A stretch of 64,000 nucleotides of DNA from Tubiluchus corallicola (GCA_030141605.1 JAQGDQ010000051.1:64001-128000), one strand, 5' to 3'. Positions 24,815-53,242 are shown, counted from the stretch's first letter. Program-made: numbers and translations. The notes: generated by a model from the sequence alone, not told the origin.

Positions 24815-25690
24815 GAAATGTAGGTAAAAGTGGCACAGAAAAAAATGGCACAAAGGGAAAAGTAGGTAAAAATGGCACACTTACTTAGTAATATATGTTC
24901 TGAGGGTTAGGATTCCTGGGGGCATAATTATTTTAGTTATTTTTACCTAAGTGTCAAGAAAGTTATACTTCAACACAGTTTGTTTGTTTGTTTGTCTGTT
25001 TGATTGGTTGTTTTTTGTCTGTTAGTGTTACGGCAGTGAGTACGGCAGTACACAAAAACTATCTAACAAGTAACAGATTTCCAAGAAACTTTATAATGAA
25101 GGGTGGGTGTAGAGTGCCAAAATGGGAATCTTTTTGCCAGTTCTTTTTTATTCGCAAAACTTGATTAGGTATTACACCATTTGTAATAACATTTGTGAAG
25201 CACTACATGGAGGTCTCAGAGGGAGTGTTTAGTATTTATTTTTTAGTCCATGATGGTGTAAACTCTATTTTATCATTATTTTTGCATCTACTTTGTGTAA
25301 TTTGCCAATAAAGGTATCGTTTTTTACACATCATTCTGTTGTTTCGTGGGTGGATGCCAGAAGAATTATAGACTTCTTGGCCTCTGCACCTGCTGGTACA
25401 GAACCAACCTGAGTAGTATTAGCTGTTGTCGATGAGGTATTGCCTGTAGTTCAATATCAGTACATGTACATTTTTGTATGTTTGCTTGTTTATATTTATG
25501 TTATTTTTTTTAATCAAAAGAACCAGACGAATAAGATTAGGATTGTTTGGCTTTGGCAAAGATCTGTTTCCTACTGAGCATGTTCTAGATTTATTATTAA
25601 AAATCAATTGCATCAAAATAACATACGTGCCATATTTCCTACTTTTCCATTTGTGCCATTTTTTTCTATGCGACTTTTACCGCACACTGG
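24815..25690. mobile_element. Repeat element copy 2 with inverted phrase-array ends
   Basis: Begins with repeated GGTAAAAATGGCACA-like units (about 24820-24890). It ends with CGTGCCATATTTCCTACTTTT units (25627-25680) in reverse orientation. The interior matches copy 1: the ACAGTTTGTTTGTTTG block, GGGTGGGTGTA, TCAGAGGGAGTGTTTAGTA, ACATTTTTGTAT-TTTGCTTG, and AGACGAATAAGATTA. The copies are adjacent and in the same orientation. Confidence 0.55.
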
Positions 25691-26334
25691 TTGTGTAGTC
25701 AAGCCATCCCTATTCAGTTAACATCTATTTTATAAGTAGTGGCACTGAGGCTGATACGCAAGAGTGCACAAAATAACAATTATGCATACATTTTGCAAAA
25801 TTATGAAGTTATTTTTGCATGACTGTGGAAGCCTACCAATCAGTTTGTTTTATTTGTATAGTTTCAGGTAGTGTCCTCCTGTTATACTTCAGTGATTTTA
25901 GAATAATACACAGCTTAGGTCATTACATCCATAGCACAGAAAAATGTGTTCTTTTTTGCTGTCGACATCTGTTAAATCTGTGATCGTATTATTAAAGTCC
26001 CGTAAAATATGTCTAATTAACATGTAACAAAACAAAATGCTGTTGACTCGCAACCACATTTTTATTTATTTTTCATTAAAACTATCCTATTTTATTCCTG
26101 TGTCATAGAATATTTGTATTTTCTTAACTAAGTAGCTTAATTTGCTTTTTACAGTTTATTGTTATATGTAACATTTGTTAAATTGGAAAGCAACTATAGA
26201 TGACAAAGGAATAGCCGAGTCATACTTAACGACCAACCATGGTTAAGCAACACTGAGCTTCCTTAGTAAATTTATCGCTATGTGAGTGTCAGCAAAGGAA
26301 TTTCTAGGGTGAAGTCGTTCTTTTTCAAGTTCAT

Positions 26335-28454
26335 ATGTGGGTCATTCTCCACAGAACATACAGTTCTTGTCCCAGGATAATTTTTTTTTAATAACAAAGT
26401 TTCTGGTGCGATACTATCTCATGACTGGTAGACACCAAAGAAAGAGACTTATTCCAGTTGAATTTGTTGCCAGAAAAGTGATTTGGACATTTCTACTGAA
26501 GCTGAAATCAGTTCCTGTGAAAGTTTTTCCTGTGTCCTCAGTGCCCATTTTCAACTTTTCCATTACGCTAGATTTGGCAGAAAGTATCCGTTTAAAAATT
26601 AATTTGCAGTATTTTATTCTAAACAGCACGCTAAAAGTGAAAATCCTCTTCCCAAATACTTTCAGAACTAGCAAATATTCGTGTTGCTTAATTTCACATG
26701 TGTCTCCGTGTTCATGTGTCATTGCTGTTACTTTGGTGAAAAAACTGAGGCATGTACCACTGAATTGACTCTATTGTTTTAAATATTTGTTAGCAGAGAG
26801 CATCACCTATTGTGAGTTGGCACACTTTTTAACGGTGGTTTCTCCAATGTTTTTTTAAGTTTCCTGACAAAAGTTTTGGTTCATTGTTTCTGGATATGTT
26901 AATTCATGATCATTACTGTTACATATCCTGTTATTAAAAAAACAGAACATAAAATGCTTATAATCATGTCTGGATAATTTTAGTAATTTACTGTGTTGAA
27001 TCTAATTATTCGGAAAGGGTGAAGTAGCATAGTTAGTCCGTGTAAGCAGGTTTTCTGCTTGACAGTCATTCCTGTTACTGTCACTCCTGTTATAATCATT
27101 CAAGTTACAGGACTGACAACAAAGTAACAGCAATGACACGTAAGAAGATATTTTGATATTTCAGAGTAGTATTGTGTAGTAGCAGAGAGACTATCTGGCT
27201 TATAGAAAGGACATTAGCACAACATGAAGTTTCTGCTTTTGACAGTTTAAACAATGGCAGAACAAATTTGTTCTGGTCCATTTCATAAACAATCCATTAT
27301 ATAATGAATTTTAGTAAATTTACATTAGAGAAATCCACTGTTTCCAGCTAGGAACATCACTATAAAGAAGCACGAGTTGAATCTGCCTTAATTGTAAAAA
27401 CTTAGCTTTAAATCAAAGTCACATTTTTGCTTCTTTATTAAAACACATACGTATATATTGCCTCTTTAATAAAAAACAGAAAATGTAATCTATCACTAAT
27501 GATTGATTAAAGAAGCAATATATATATATACATATATTGCTTCTTTAATCAATCATTAATGATAGATTACATTTTCTGTTATTTTCCTCTATGATTATTG
27601 TTTTCGTAGATACCCTTAGTTTTGCTATAATGCTTTTGTTTCATTCCGAATTTTAAAGCCTCTTAATATATTTCTGACAAAGACTGCTAGAGCACAGCAG
27701 AAACGATGGATTTTCCAATTAAAATTTATTGTATAGTGAGTTTTTTATGCAATGGATATTGTTCTTTTTATAAAAATTTAAAAGCTGTATTTTTTCTGTT
27801 CTTGTCAAACAGCTAAGAAGATTTTATAAAACATTTGTTGTTGCTTATATAGTGTGCGTATGAGTCATTCCTGTTGTACTGTTACTTCACTTGTCATTGC
27901 TGTTACCTTGTCATTCCTGTTATTGCCCAAAATTTCTCTATAGTTCTGAAACAGAATCTTCTTCTGAGCTGTGAAGTGTCACATCTAATTCATTTTTATT
28001 ACCATTACATTCCTACAATGTGATATGTTTTCATCCTTCCTTGTAAGTGAGCTGAGTCCATTCAAGATGCATGTCAGATGCAAACACTGCCCAACAAACG
28101 TGAAAACCAGTTCAACATGTAAAAAGGTTGCATTTGCATAAACATTTGACCAGATATTTATAGCAAGGGACAAAAAATATATTTTATAAGACCATTGGTT
28201 TATGACACTGGTTGATGTTTATAGGTTGTATTGCACACCTCACGTCTGTAACAGTAATGACAAAAGTAATTACTCAGATAACTTTAAAATGGTCATAGTA
28301 AAATTTAAAAGTGTTTTAAGCTCTGTCAGTATCCTTTTTGTATACAAGCGAACCTTATTAATAACATGGAAGAATAATTTTAAGAACATCTTTCCAGTCA
28401 TTTAGCAGATTTTTTCACATCTATTTTGCATGTTCTGTAGAGAATGACCCATGT
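26335..28454. mobile_element. DNA-transposon-like element with ~25-bp terminal inverted repeats
   Basis: The left end (26335 onward) contains GGGTCATTCTCCACAGAACA. The right end (to about 28454) contains its reverse complement with one change, within TGTTCTGTAGAGAATGACCC. Near both ends and inside are repeated phrases TCATTCCTGTTAC and TCATTGCTGTTAC or their complements (26710-26740, 27066-27140, 27868-27925, 28243-28270). Minus-strand frames at 28173-27985 and 26722-26414 may be remnants of a transposase, but match nothing I recognise. Target duplications are not clear. Confidence 0.55.
27475..27580. repeat. Near-perfect 48-bp inverted repeat (hairpin)
   Basis: Arms 27475-27522 and 27533-27580 are reverse complements with a single mismatch (ATCACT versus ATCATT) around a ~10-base AT loop. 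The arms contain AACAGAAAATGTAATCTATC and GATTGATTAAAGAAGCAA. A weaker partial relative lies just upstream (27427-27470). It sits inside the 26.3-28.4 kb element. Confidence 0.92.
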
Positions 28455-29435
28455 AATGTTTTACATAGCCTAACTTAAAGGAAGCAATGGAAGAAGCACT
28501 ACCTGAAACAGCTGTTACTGAAGTTTTGCACATTGTGTGGATGTGCAACATGCATTCATACATGGGTGTCAGTAGCTCAGTGCTTTTGCATTTTGGACTG
28601 GTTTTAACCTAGTTCAGAATAGCTCATCAAAAGACCCATGAAGTTACGCATTTTGATCGCAGTTCATATAAATTAAAATCTTCTATCTTTGATGATCTAA
28701 AATTAAAATCTTCTAACTTTGATGATGCACATGTTCGCGTGTTTTTGTTTTGGGATGCCATAAAATAACAAACAATGCCTAAGTACATGTATGTTGTCCC
28801 AAGTTATCAATTTTTTAATTTGTAATTGGCTGCTATATGCTTCATTTAGGTTAGCCTCAAGTTCTTGATTGATTTTTTTTGCTTTATCAATTCTGACTGC
28901 AGTACTTGCTAGTTTAGAATACAGCTTGTTGTATTTTGCCTTCTCGAGTTTCCTGTCTCAATATAACTTCCGATTACTTTTCAAAATAGAAATTTCTGCA
29001 AATTTATCATTCACTTCGACTTTACTTTGAAGAATAGCAGCTAAAAGTTTAACATCTACACAATTTAATTTACCTTGAGATACGGCGTCACATTCAGTCA
29101 ATGTTGCAGTCGTCTTCTCATTGAAAATGAACATGACAGTCCTGAATATACACTCTGTATTCTTCCATTGTTTATTTTCCATCAATATCGACACGCTTTC
29201 CCTATTGTTCGGTTTATGCAAAAGTTGTTTTTTAGTTTTTGTTTTGATTTTAAATTTAGTCATCAAGAATATCACTGATGGCTCTATCTATTATATAGCA
29301 TCATTTAATCAAAACGGTAGCATTGTAAATTTATAATTGTTAAGATTTTTAAAACATTTTTATGGGCCAATCAGTCAACCTTCCAAAAATTCGAAACTTT
29401 AAATCACATTACAGGTGAGCGGTACCAGTGCAGCA

Positions 29436-29588
29436 GCATATAAACACGTCCGCTCAGTTTGAAAACCTGTTCATATCATACTACAGCTCGCTTCATAAAT
29501 GTTGGTTGCTTCAGGAAATTTATACAATGTTGCCTGCTGACTTTTTTCACTTTCTTTTGTTTGTAGAAGGCCAGTCATAATCAGCAAG
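29436..29588 (+). promoter_or_regulatory. Putative RUNDC1 promoter and 5' leader
   Basis: CATATAAACA at 29438-29447 is a TATA-like box about 150 bases before the start codon, in a locally GC-richer context. A polypyrimidine tract with TTTGTTTGTAG ending at about 29566 looks like a splice acceptor 23 bases before the ATG. The leader may therefore be spliced from an exon near 29470-29515. Both are inferences from motif and position. Confidence 0.3.
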
Positions 29589-46564
<16,976 letters not shown>

Positions 46565-46815
46565 GAGAATTTTATTAGAGAGAATATTGATTAATTAATA
46601 CATCAGAACAGTAAAAGTTTGGTACTCTGAGTAACCCGCCAATTATTCTTACTATTTTTGTGTATTTATGTTGTATACTGGTACGGTAACCCGAAGGCCA
46701 AATTTAGTGTAAATTGGCATGTCACTTGTTTTATAAATACCTATTGCTAGTGAACTTCAGAAGAAGAAGTAAATATGCAAAATTAAATAGCACACTTAAA
46801 CTTAAGTTCACACAT

Positions 46816-47324
46816 GATGTACAAACCCACAATTAATTAAATTTTGATACCAAAGTTGAAAGACTTGAAAGACGGGAAATGTAAAACTGTTTTGTTACGA
46901 CCATGATATGAACTAGGGACCTTCTGCTTACAAGCCTTTCCGCATTCCAAATTCAGCATTTCCAATATTAGATGGCTCGCACTAGAGTGATTCTGACTAA
47001 TTAATAAATTTTATATGTATTAATTTTGCAGTTTGATTAATTAATTATCCACAGAAATTTCAGGCTCAAATACAAATAAAATTAATTAGTTAGAATCACC
47101 AATGTGAGCGATCTAACATAGGAAATGCTGAATTTAATTGACTAGCTATAATGATCAACTTTGGACTGCTTGGAGTACCGGAAGATACAGTGGCCTGGAG
47201 GTCTAAGGTGCCTTTCTTGTAAGCAGAAGGTCCCTTGTTCAATTCATGCTGCATCCCAACTTTTTTGCTTCTCCTGTCTTTCAAGTTTGGTATTAAAATT
47301 TTATTAACTGTGAGGTTGTACCAT
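46816..47324. mobile_element. Two family-A SINEs in inverted orientation forming a palindrome
   Basis: The left arm (46816-47004, SINE on the minus strand) and right arm (47081-47324, SINE on the plus strand) are diverged reverse complements around a ~76-bp spacer. Shared blocks include AAATTCAGCATTTCC, GATTCTGACTAATTAAT and the SINE tail TCTTTCAAGTTTGGTATTAA. The right copy retains the head GACTAGCTATAATGATCAAC, absent from the left arm, and a tRNA-like part with CTTGTAAGCAGAAGGTCCC. Compare the copy in UQCRB. Confidence 0.75.
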
Positions 47325-48570
47325 CATTAATATAATTAACAGGTGCACAGGTATTTCAATTGTTGATGTTTTTCTGCTTCATGTACAACAGTTGCCTGAA
47401 AAATTAAAAATCAAAACAAGTGCTAACAAAATCCTTAAATACAAAAAAGACTAGCCACAGTGTGCCAACAGATATTTTTGCTTAAACAGTTGCATTTTGA
47501 AATTTCAACATAAGCGAATAAGGCTTTTCTTGCTTCTGAAAGTCGTCTAAGAAATTGCACTCTTTGAAAGATGTTTTGTGCTTATATTTGTTAAAGACAG
47601 GGTTAAAAGTATCTCAGTTTCTACCTATAGTATCTTCTTAATGTCACTGAATTAAAATCTTATTTTACAAAGTGCATTAAATTTGGCTTTCATATATTAA
47701 TCATGTTTATTTCATCTATATTAATTGCAGTGACACATGATCATTGCTTTTTTGAAGTCTAACCTGAAAGTTTGCAGCATTTTTTCCTGTGAATGTGTTC
47801 ACACTGGATCTGGAAAAACAGCAAAACATCCTAGATACTCAGTATAATGTAAATGAGATTTTCATTCTTTGCTTTTTATGCGTTTGCAAAATGTATGCTT
47901 GGCTAAATATTTTTTGCCTTGCTCTGGAAAGTCTTGTAATTCTTTCATTAGTTTCAAGTGGGCTCATCTCAACTTATTTATTCTTTGCTGACTTTTACTT
48001 TGTTTATTTGTCTTGTTTATAAAATGTATATTTGCTATATTTTCCAGGCCAAACTGTTTGTTTAGTAGCTGCTATGTCGAACTGTCTAATTAGATTCATT
48101 AAACTGGAAGTGAAATCGTGGATGGTTAAAAATATAGGTATTAATGTTATTCATTATAGTTCATGAGAGTGTTAACCCATAATTTTTTCAATACCAAATG
48201 TTTCTAAAAGCTATAATACTATATTTAAATTTTGATATTTAAATTGTTATTTTAAATGGAGGTATTTTTAGAGATAAAAATCAAATAAAGTTAATAACAA
48301 TCATCTCAGGATACTAATATGTAGGCGTGCTTTAATTTTATTATTAATTTTTAATACCTGAATCTTTTGAATTCTCGCAAACATAACTGTAAGTTCCTAT
48401 TTTTCATCTATAAAAATTATAATTTGATTAAAATATCCCGAGTGGTCGTTGATAACAATATGCAATGCAGTTTGTTATGGCAGAGTTACCATTATGTCTA
48501 CAGATTAAAACCAGCAATCTAACATTATTTCAAAGTTTTATGTTTATGTAACAATTATTATTTTTACTTT
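47325..48570. other. Intergenic DNA without recognisable features
   Basis: AT-rich sequence downstream of RUNDC1. Short open frames such as 47789-48019 have no family signature and no flanking splice sites that would suggest an exon. Confidence 0.4.
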
Positions 48571-48890
48571 ATTTTGTTTATTCATGTCTTGCATTTATTA
48601 AGATCAATGAATTTACTTCATGAGATTGTGATAATGGACCAAAGGCGTTTATGTACCCAAAGAATTGCCATTTACAATTGTAAATTATCACTGAACAGTT
48701 GAGCTAAATTTTGCAGAATTGTATTGTATGTATAATATAATTTCGTTTATTCATGTCCTTCTGTTGGGGAGGATTATATATTTACTCCATGAGATTGTGA
48801 TAAAGCACCAAAGATAATTAGTATCCAAAGAGCTGCTATTTACAATCATAAGCTGTTATTTAATATTCGAGCTATGTGTTGTGTTAAAAC
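48571..48890. repeat. Diverged direct repeat, two units of ~145-155 bp
   Basis: Units 48571-48720 and 48740-48888 share GTTTATTCATGTC, ATGAGATTGTGATAA, CACCAAAG/GACCAAAG, TATCCAAAGAG and ATTTACAAT, offset about 170 bases. It is an old local duplication or two copies of an unclassified repeat. Confidence 0.6.
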
Positions 48891-49149
48891 CAAAGTAAAT
48901 CTTCAGTTTAATTGGAAATAAATCAATAAATATTTAAGCATAAATTTAAGATTGTTTTGTTTGTGTATCAATATTATTTTTAATAATCACATTGTGATTT
49001 AACTATTGTAAAGCAACAGGTAAATAGTTACCTGCAAGTACAGCGCCGACTAAAATGTGCTAGAATAATGACTGTTGTGAGTCTGCAATTGACAGTTGTT
49101 AAACTACACAAGCAGCCTATCTACAATTTTAATGAATATCAAGCAACTT

Positions 49150-49220
49150 GGTTTCGAACCTCTAAAGTCACATGACTTATATTTGCTTGTTAGTCACTGC
49201 TTCCATTCCAACTAGCTAAG
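49150..49220 (-). repeat. tRNA-like sequence (tRNA pseudogene or SINE head)
   Basis: On the minus strand TTAGCTAGTTGGA (A-box-like, 49219-49207) is followed by GGTTCGAAACC (B box, 49160-49150) at tRNA-like spacing. Stems are not well formed and no discriminator or acceptor pairing is visible. I call it an RNA polymerase III promoter relic, not a functional tRNA. Confidence 0.45.
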
Positions 49221-49779
49221 TAATTTAGAAGCCCACACAGAAAAGTTTGCAAATCCACCAAAAAAATTATTATTCATTGTACAGATTGATTACATTACAA
49301 GTTTAGTGTACAACATAACATTCTTTTAACCAGAGAGTGCTCAATAGAGGTGCATAGTTGCCTTGATGAGAATGAGATCAATGTACAGGAGACTACCACA
49401 AATAATGGATTTTCTACATTAACACGCATTGTAATTTCATTTGAAGTTATATTGAATATCTGCAAAAAACGTCTAATCGAATCGTGGTAATAGACGTATA
49501 AATCTTATCTTAATATAGACAGAACTCGAAGGTACAATGTTATGAATAAATTTTGCAATATGAATTTCGGTGTATATTAATTGGGTTTATCAGATGAATC
49601 AGATTATGATGATAAACTCGCTCCTCCCTGATTTTGATATGGAAATTCATATAATTTGATTAAGGGACTCACCCAGCTTGTAGCTTGAATTTAATGAGTT
49701 AGAGAAGTGAAATCGACAAGCCGAGATGTCTCAAGTTAAGTTCAAGAGTTTAGATTTAATAAGCAGAATTGTCGCAATG

Positions 49780-50660
49780 TAGTGAAACCGACAGGTGCAG
49801 AATTCAAAGGGATGCCGTTTATTAGCAGCGTGCATACCAATTAGAAAACAAGAGAATAAGGTCAGTAGTAACCGTTTGTCGCGTGGCGAGTAAAGAAATC
49901 AAAAGCGGCAAACCCAGTAGCAGCAATTATTGACCATAAAGTTAGCTATCGAAAGTATTATCCACTGTCCAGGAGGTAAGATTGCCCGAGATGGTGCAAT
50001 CCTCCGCGGTCAATGCGCAATAAGGCTTTTGCTTTATAAGCTTGGAGAAAGTTCAAGCTAGAGACACAACAATGTAGCGAGAGAACACACACAACGAGGA
50101 GGGGAGACTCACACGACGAAGGAGTGAGGAACTGACAGTGGTTGCCGAGATATTGTTGTCCGAGGCATTCTGCAAGACGTCAGAAGTATCGTTAGCCCAG
50201 CATAGTGAATCAACTGCGTACTTAGCAAAGTCTGAGCACTGGTGCTGCGAGGTCTCGTAGAGGAACAGCGATTTGGCCAATAGCAATTGTAAATTGGCCA
50301 ATTCGCCAGTTAAGTGAACTTACTTATTTATTTGTAACTTGTATCTGACTACTGTTTGTAACCGTAACGTAGTTGTATGACTTAAGCACCCTCAGTGCAT
50401 CATAGCGACTTAAAAGATCAGTTAAGTGGATAGTATCTCTTTGGGATTAGACATTATTTGTAAACGCTCACCGGCGTATAAGGACACATCCTGTATTGAT
50501 ACCAAAGTTGATTTAACTTGTAACTACAATAAAGCTATTCACTGAGCTACCTTAACCACAGAGTTTTGTTAATATTTAATGCGTTACTAGTGGCTCATAA
50601 TCGCAACACTAAATCCTTGATTCGAACCTGAAACGATTCGCAGTGTAGAGCTCATTGCGG
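49780..50660 (+). mobile_element. LTR-like GC-richer block (possible solo LTR)
   Basis: Composition is clearly richer in G+C than the flanks. It contains a TATA-like TGCTTTATAAGC at 50028-50039 and an AATAAA at 50529-50534 about 500 bases on. About 60 bases further is AGTGGCTCATAATCGCAACA, reminiscent of the primer-binding region that follows an LTR. No second LTR, gag or pol is visible, and the 5' boundary is undefined. Weak evidence; an ordinary repeat or a regulatory region is possible. Confidence 0.25.
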
Positions 50661-50699
50661 GAGCTCACTTGTAAACTTGAGGGATAAAGATCTGACTCA

Positions 50700-50765
50700 C
50701 AACGCAAGTTCGAGGTTACAGTTGTGTAGGACAGATCATTGCCTTATCGACTGAACCGAAGCCCT
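50700..50765 (-). repeat. tRNA-like sequence, weak
   Basis: Minus-strand GTTCAGTCGATAAGGC (A-box-like) and GTAACCTCGAACTTGC (T-arm-like, with a four-pair stem). The separation is plausible for a tRNA, but the acceptor and anticodon stems are poor. It is probably a SINE head or tRNA relic. Confidence 0.3.
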
Positions 50766-51218
50766 CAGAGTCGGGTAATTGATCTACCGGCTTAATCAGT
50801 TACCTGGAAGCAATCGGTGTGCAAATCATCATCATTAATTCGATTAATTATATTAATTAATCAAGATCACTCATTACAAAAAGAGAGGGTGATAACAACA
50901 ACAATGATATTGTGCCGTTCTAAAACGTGTGACTGATTGTTGTTTTCTGATACCTTTCCAGTCAAAAATCTGATGTCACAGTGAAATGAAAAGATCAGAA
51001 TCTTAAACTGATACTGAGCTAAATTAACAATCACATTTTAGATGATATCAGTATCATCAGGTATCGTCAGTCTAGGTACACTGGCATGCTTTAGAGTGTA
51101 CTCCTATTAATACTCCTATTAATCACATCTCACTAAACAAAAATAAACGAAATTTCAAAGGCTGTGTTGCAGACGATAAAATTTAAAAAATCTATAATAC
51201 AGAATGCAATATGTAATT

Positions 51219-51740
51219 ACATATATATATATATATATATATGTAATCTAAATGTAATTACTATATGTAATCTATAACACAGAATAAAGAATGTCACAGG
51301 AAAAGTAGCATTTGTTGACGTTTGAACCTTCAGTTTTATGAATGTCATTTGACAGCATTTGAAGAAAGCTTGGAGTTGTGTGGGCATGATTTTGTTTGAC
51401 CGTGCGCTATTGTGCCACACACTAGGGCCTTTTGATTTGCAGTAGCTACAAAAAACAATTAAAATGATCATAATATAGTTTCAGTCAAACCCTGTTGAGA
51501 CAGGAAGAAAGGGAAAGAAAGATAGAGAGAGAGAGAGAACGAGGAGAAAGATTGAGAGAGAGAGAGAGAGAGAGAGAGAGTGAGTTTATAAACCCTAGAT
51601 AAAGTCATGAATTAAGATGAAACAATAAAAAAGAAAAGTTTGCAGGTAAACACGTGTGCACACATACTCACACACATACATGCAAACACACGCCCGCACG
51701 CACACATGCACCCACACTCGCTCACTCACACGTGCACCCA
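51219..51740. repeat. Cluster of microsatellites: (AT)n, (GA)n, (CA)n-rich
   Basis: (AT)n at about 51220-51241, a GAGA run at about 51520-51580, and a degenerate CA-rich tract (ACACACAT, CACGCACACATGC) at about 51656-51740. The frames across the CA tract are products of the repeat. Confidence 0.9.
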
Positions 51741-52139
51741 TCTTCTCCAGACACATTCGTATATACAATTGCATTACCACCTCTTCTACATTCTAGTTAC
51801 TGTAGGCACTGACCTTTCCAAACTTCACTACGAAATTGCTTGAATTGTGGAACCTGTGTAGTTTGTAGCTGTTTGTGTTGGAGGAGCTGTTTTAAGAACT
51901 TTAAAATTATAGCTCATTTCTTCCTCTTTCTAGAGTGCTATGATTTTTCCTTCAAGATTCCCCACCCAGTGCAGGCCTGAAATTTTTTTGCATCGTTAAA
52001 ATTTCGAAAAAATGGCAAGATTATAAGCCGGGAAAACACTCACTGTGGAACGTCCTAGAACTCCCGTAAAATCTAATATCTAGTACATAGATAGATTATC
52101 TGTCTATGTATCTATACTATTATATATCAATATATTATA

Positions 52140-52400
52140 GACACTAGCCATAGCAACCATATAAAACTGCATGTGCATTTGTAATGATTACCATAGTAAC
52201 CATCTCTTTAATTTATTCAGAGTAATTTTGTGGCATGATTAATAAGGCTCTGATATGACAATTGTCGCTTTTACTGGGCATATATATAGCCAGGTCGTTG
52301 CTATAGTAGACAGTAACCGTAGCAACCATATGAAACGGAATACATGTACATGCAACCACTTGCTATGGCTAGCTTGCTCATCAAGGCATAGCAAGATGCT
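52140..52400. repeat. Repeated TAGCAACCATAT(A/G)AAAC motifs with X-box-like sites
   Basis: CATAGCAACCATATAAAACTG (52149-52169) recurs as CGTAGCAACCATATGAAACGG (52318-52338). Near the second copy, GTAACCGTAGCAAC (52313-52326) fits the RFX X-box pattern GTNRCC-N2-RGYAAC. It is preceded by an inverted GTTGCTATAG. It may be a small MITE; the regulatory reading is speculative. Confidence 0.3.
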
Positions 52401-53242
52401 GCAAGAATTAATATTTTTTAATGCCTTTTACAGTATAAAATTGAGAAGATGATTACGTTTTAGAATCATACTAATTAGCACGTGTAATCAATTTATTAAC
52501 TATTTGAAGTACTACAATAACAATAACGTAGCATATTAATTGTGAACCGGTTAGAACTTAGAAGTTAACGAAGGCTAATTCATTCTCTACTACATGTAAT
52601 TTGATTAGAGAGGGCGCTATAGAAACGAGAAATCACCATCAGCGAGCCGTTTTTTGACAGTTGCAAATGCAGATTGCCACATGCGCCTGGGTTGTATTGC
52701 ACCGCCGATACATAATGCGTCGATCTGTTTTGTCAAATTATTGTTATTGTAGGTATTTTTATATTACCTATTTAATTGATTGTGATTGTTAATTCGTGTA
52801 ATTCCAAAAATTTTAAAACGTATTGATCTTCTTAAGCAAATAAGTTTATCACCATTTTTTATAATAGCGAAATACATAACTAAGTGATTTACAATTTTGT
52901 ACAACTTAATTACAAAGTGCAAAAGTGATAATTGAATATTGATTAGAATGGTGAAAGGTGGCAAAAAAAGAGTTATCGAGGTCAGCCACCCTCTCAGAAT
53001 TGTTACTGATATTATTGATTAATACGCATAATACCAATAATTAGATTTCGCATTTAAGATGATTTTTGATTGAACTATGAGTATGATGCAAAAGTTTAGT
53101 TTCTAATAAAATAATGCTCAATCACGAGAAAAAAAGAAGAGTAAACGTGACTATCTTTAAATATTAAGTTAAACTTGGATTATTTTTTGTATTTATAGGG
53201 CAATTCCACCAGTATATCGACCCGTACACCAAAATTTTGAAA

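Noticed and set aside
26337-26768. 143-codon plus-strand frame as an independent gene
   Set aside because: It starts within the terminal inverted repeat of the 26.3-28.4 kb element and lacks a family signature. If anything is coding there, the minus strand looks likelier.
29075-29336. Overlapping frames upstream of RUNDC1 as an upstream exon
   Set aside because: No donor joins them in phase to the RUNDC1 start, and the RUNDC1 N-terminus is already complete with an initiator Met-Met.
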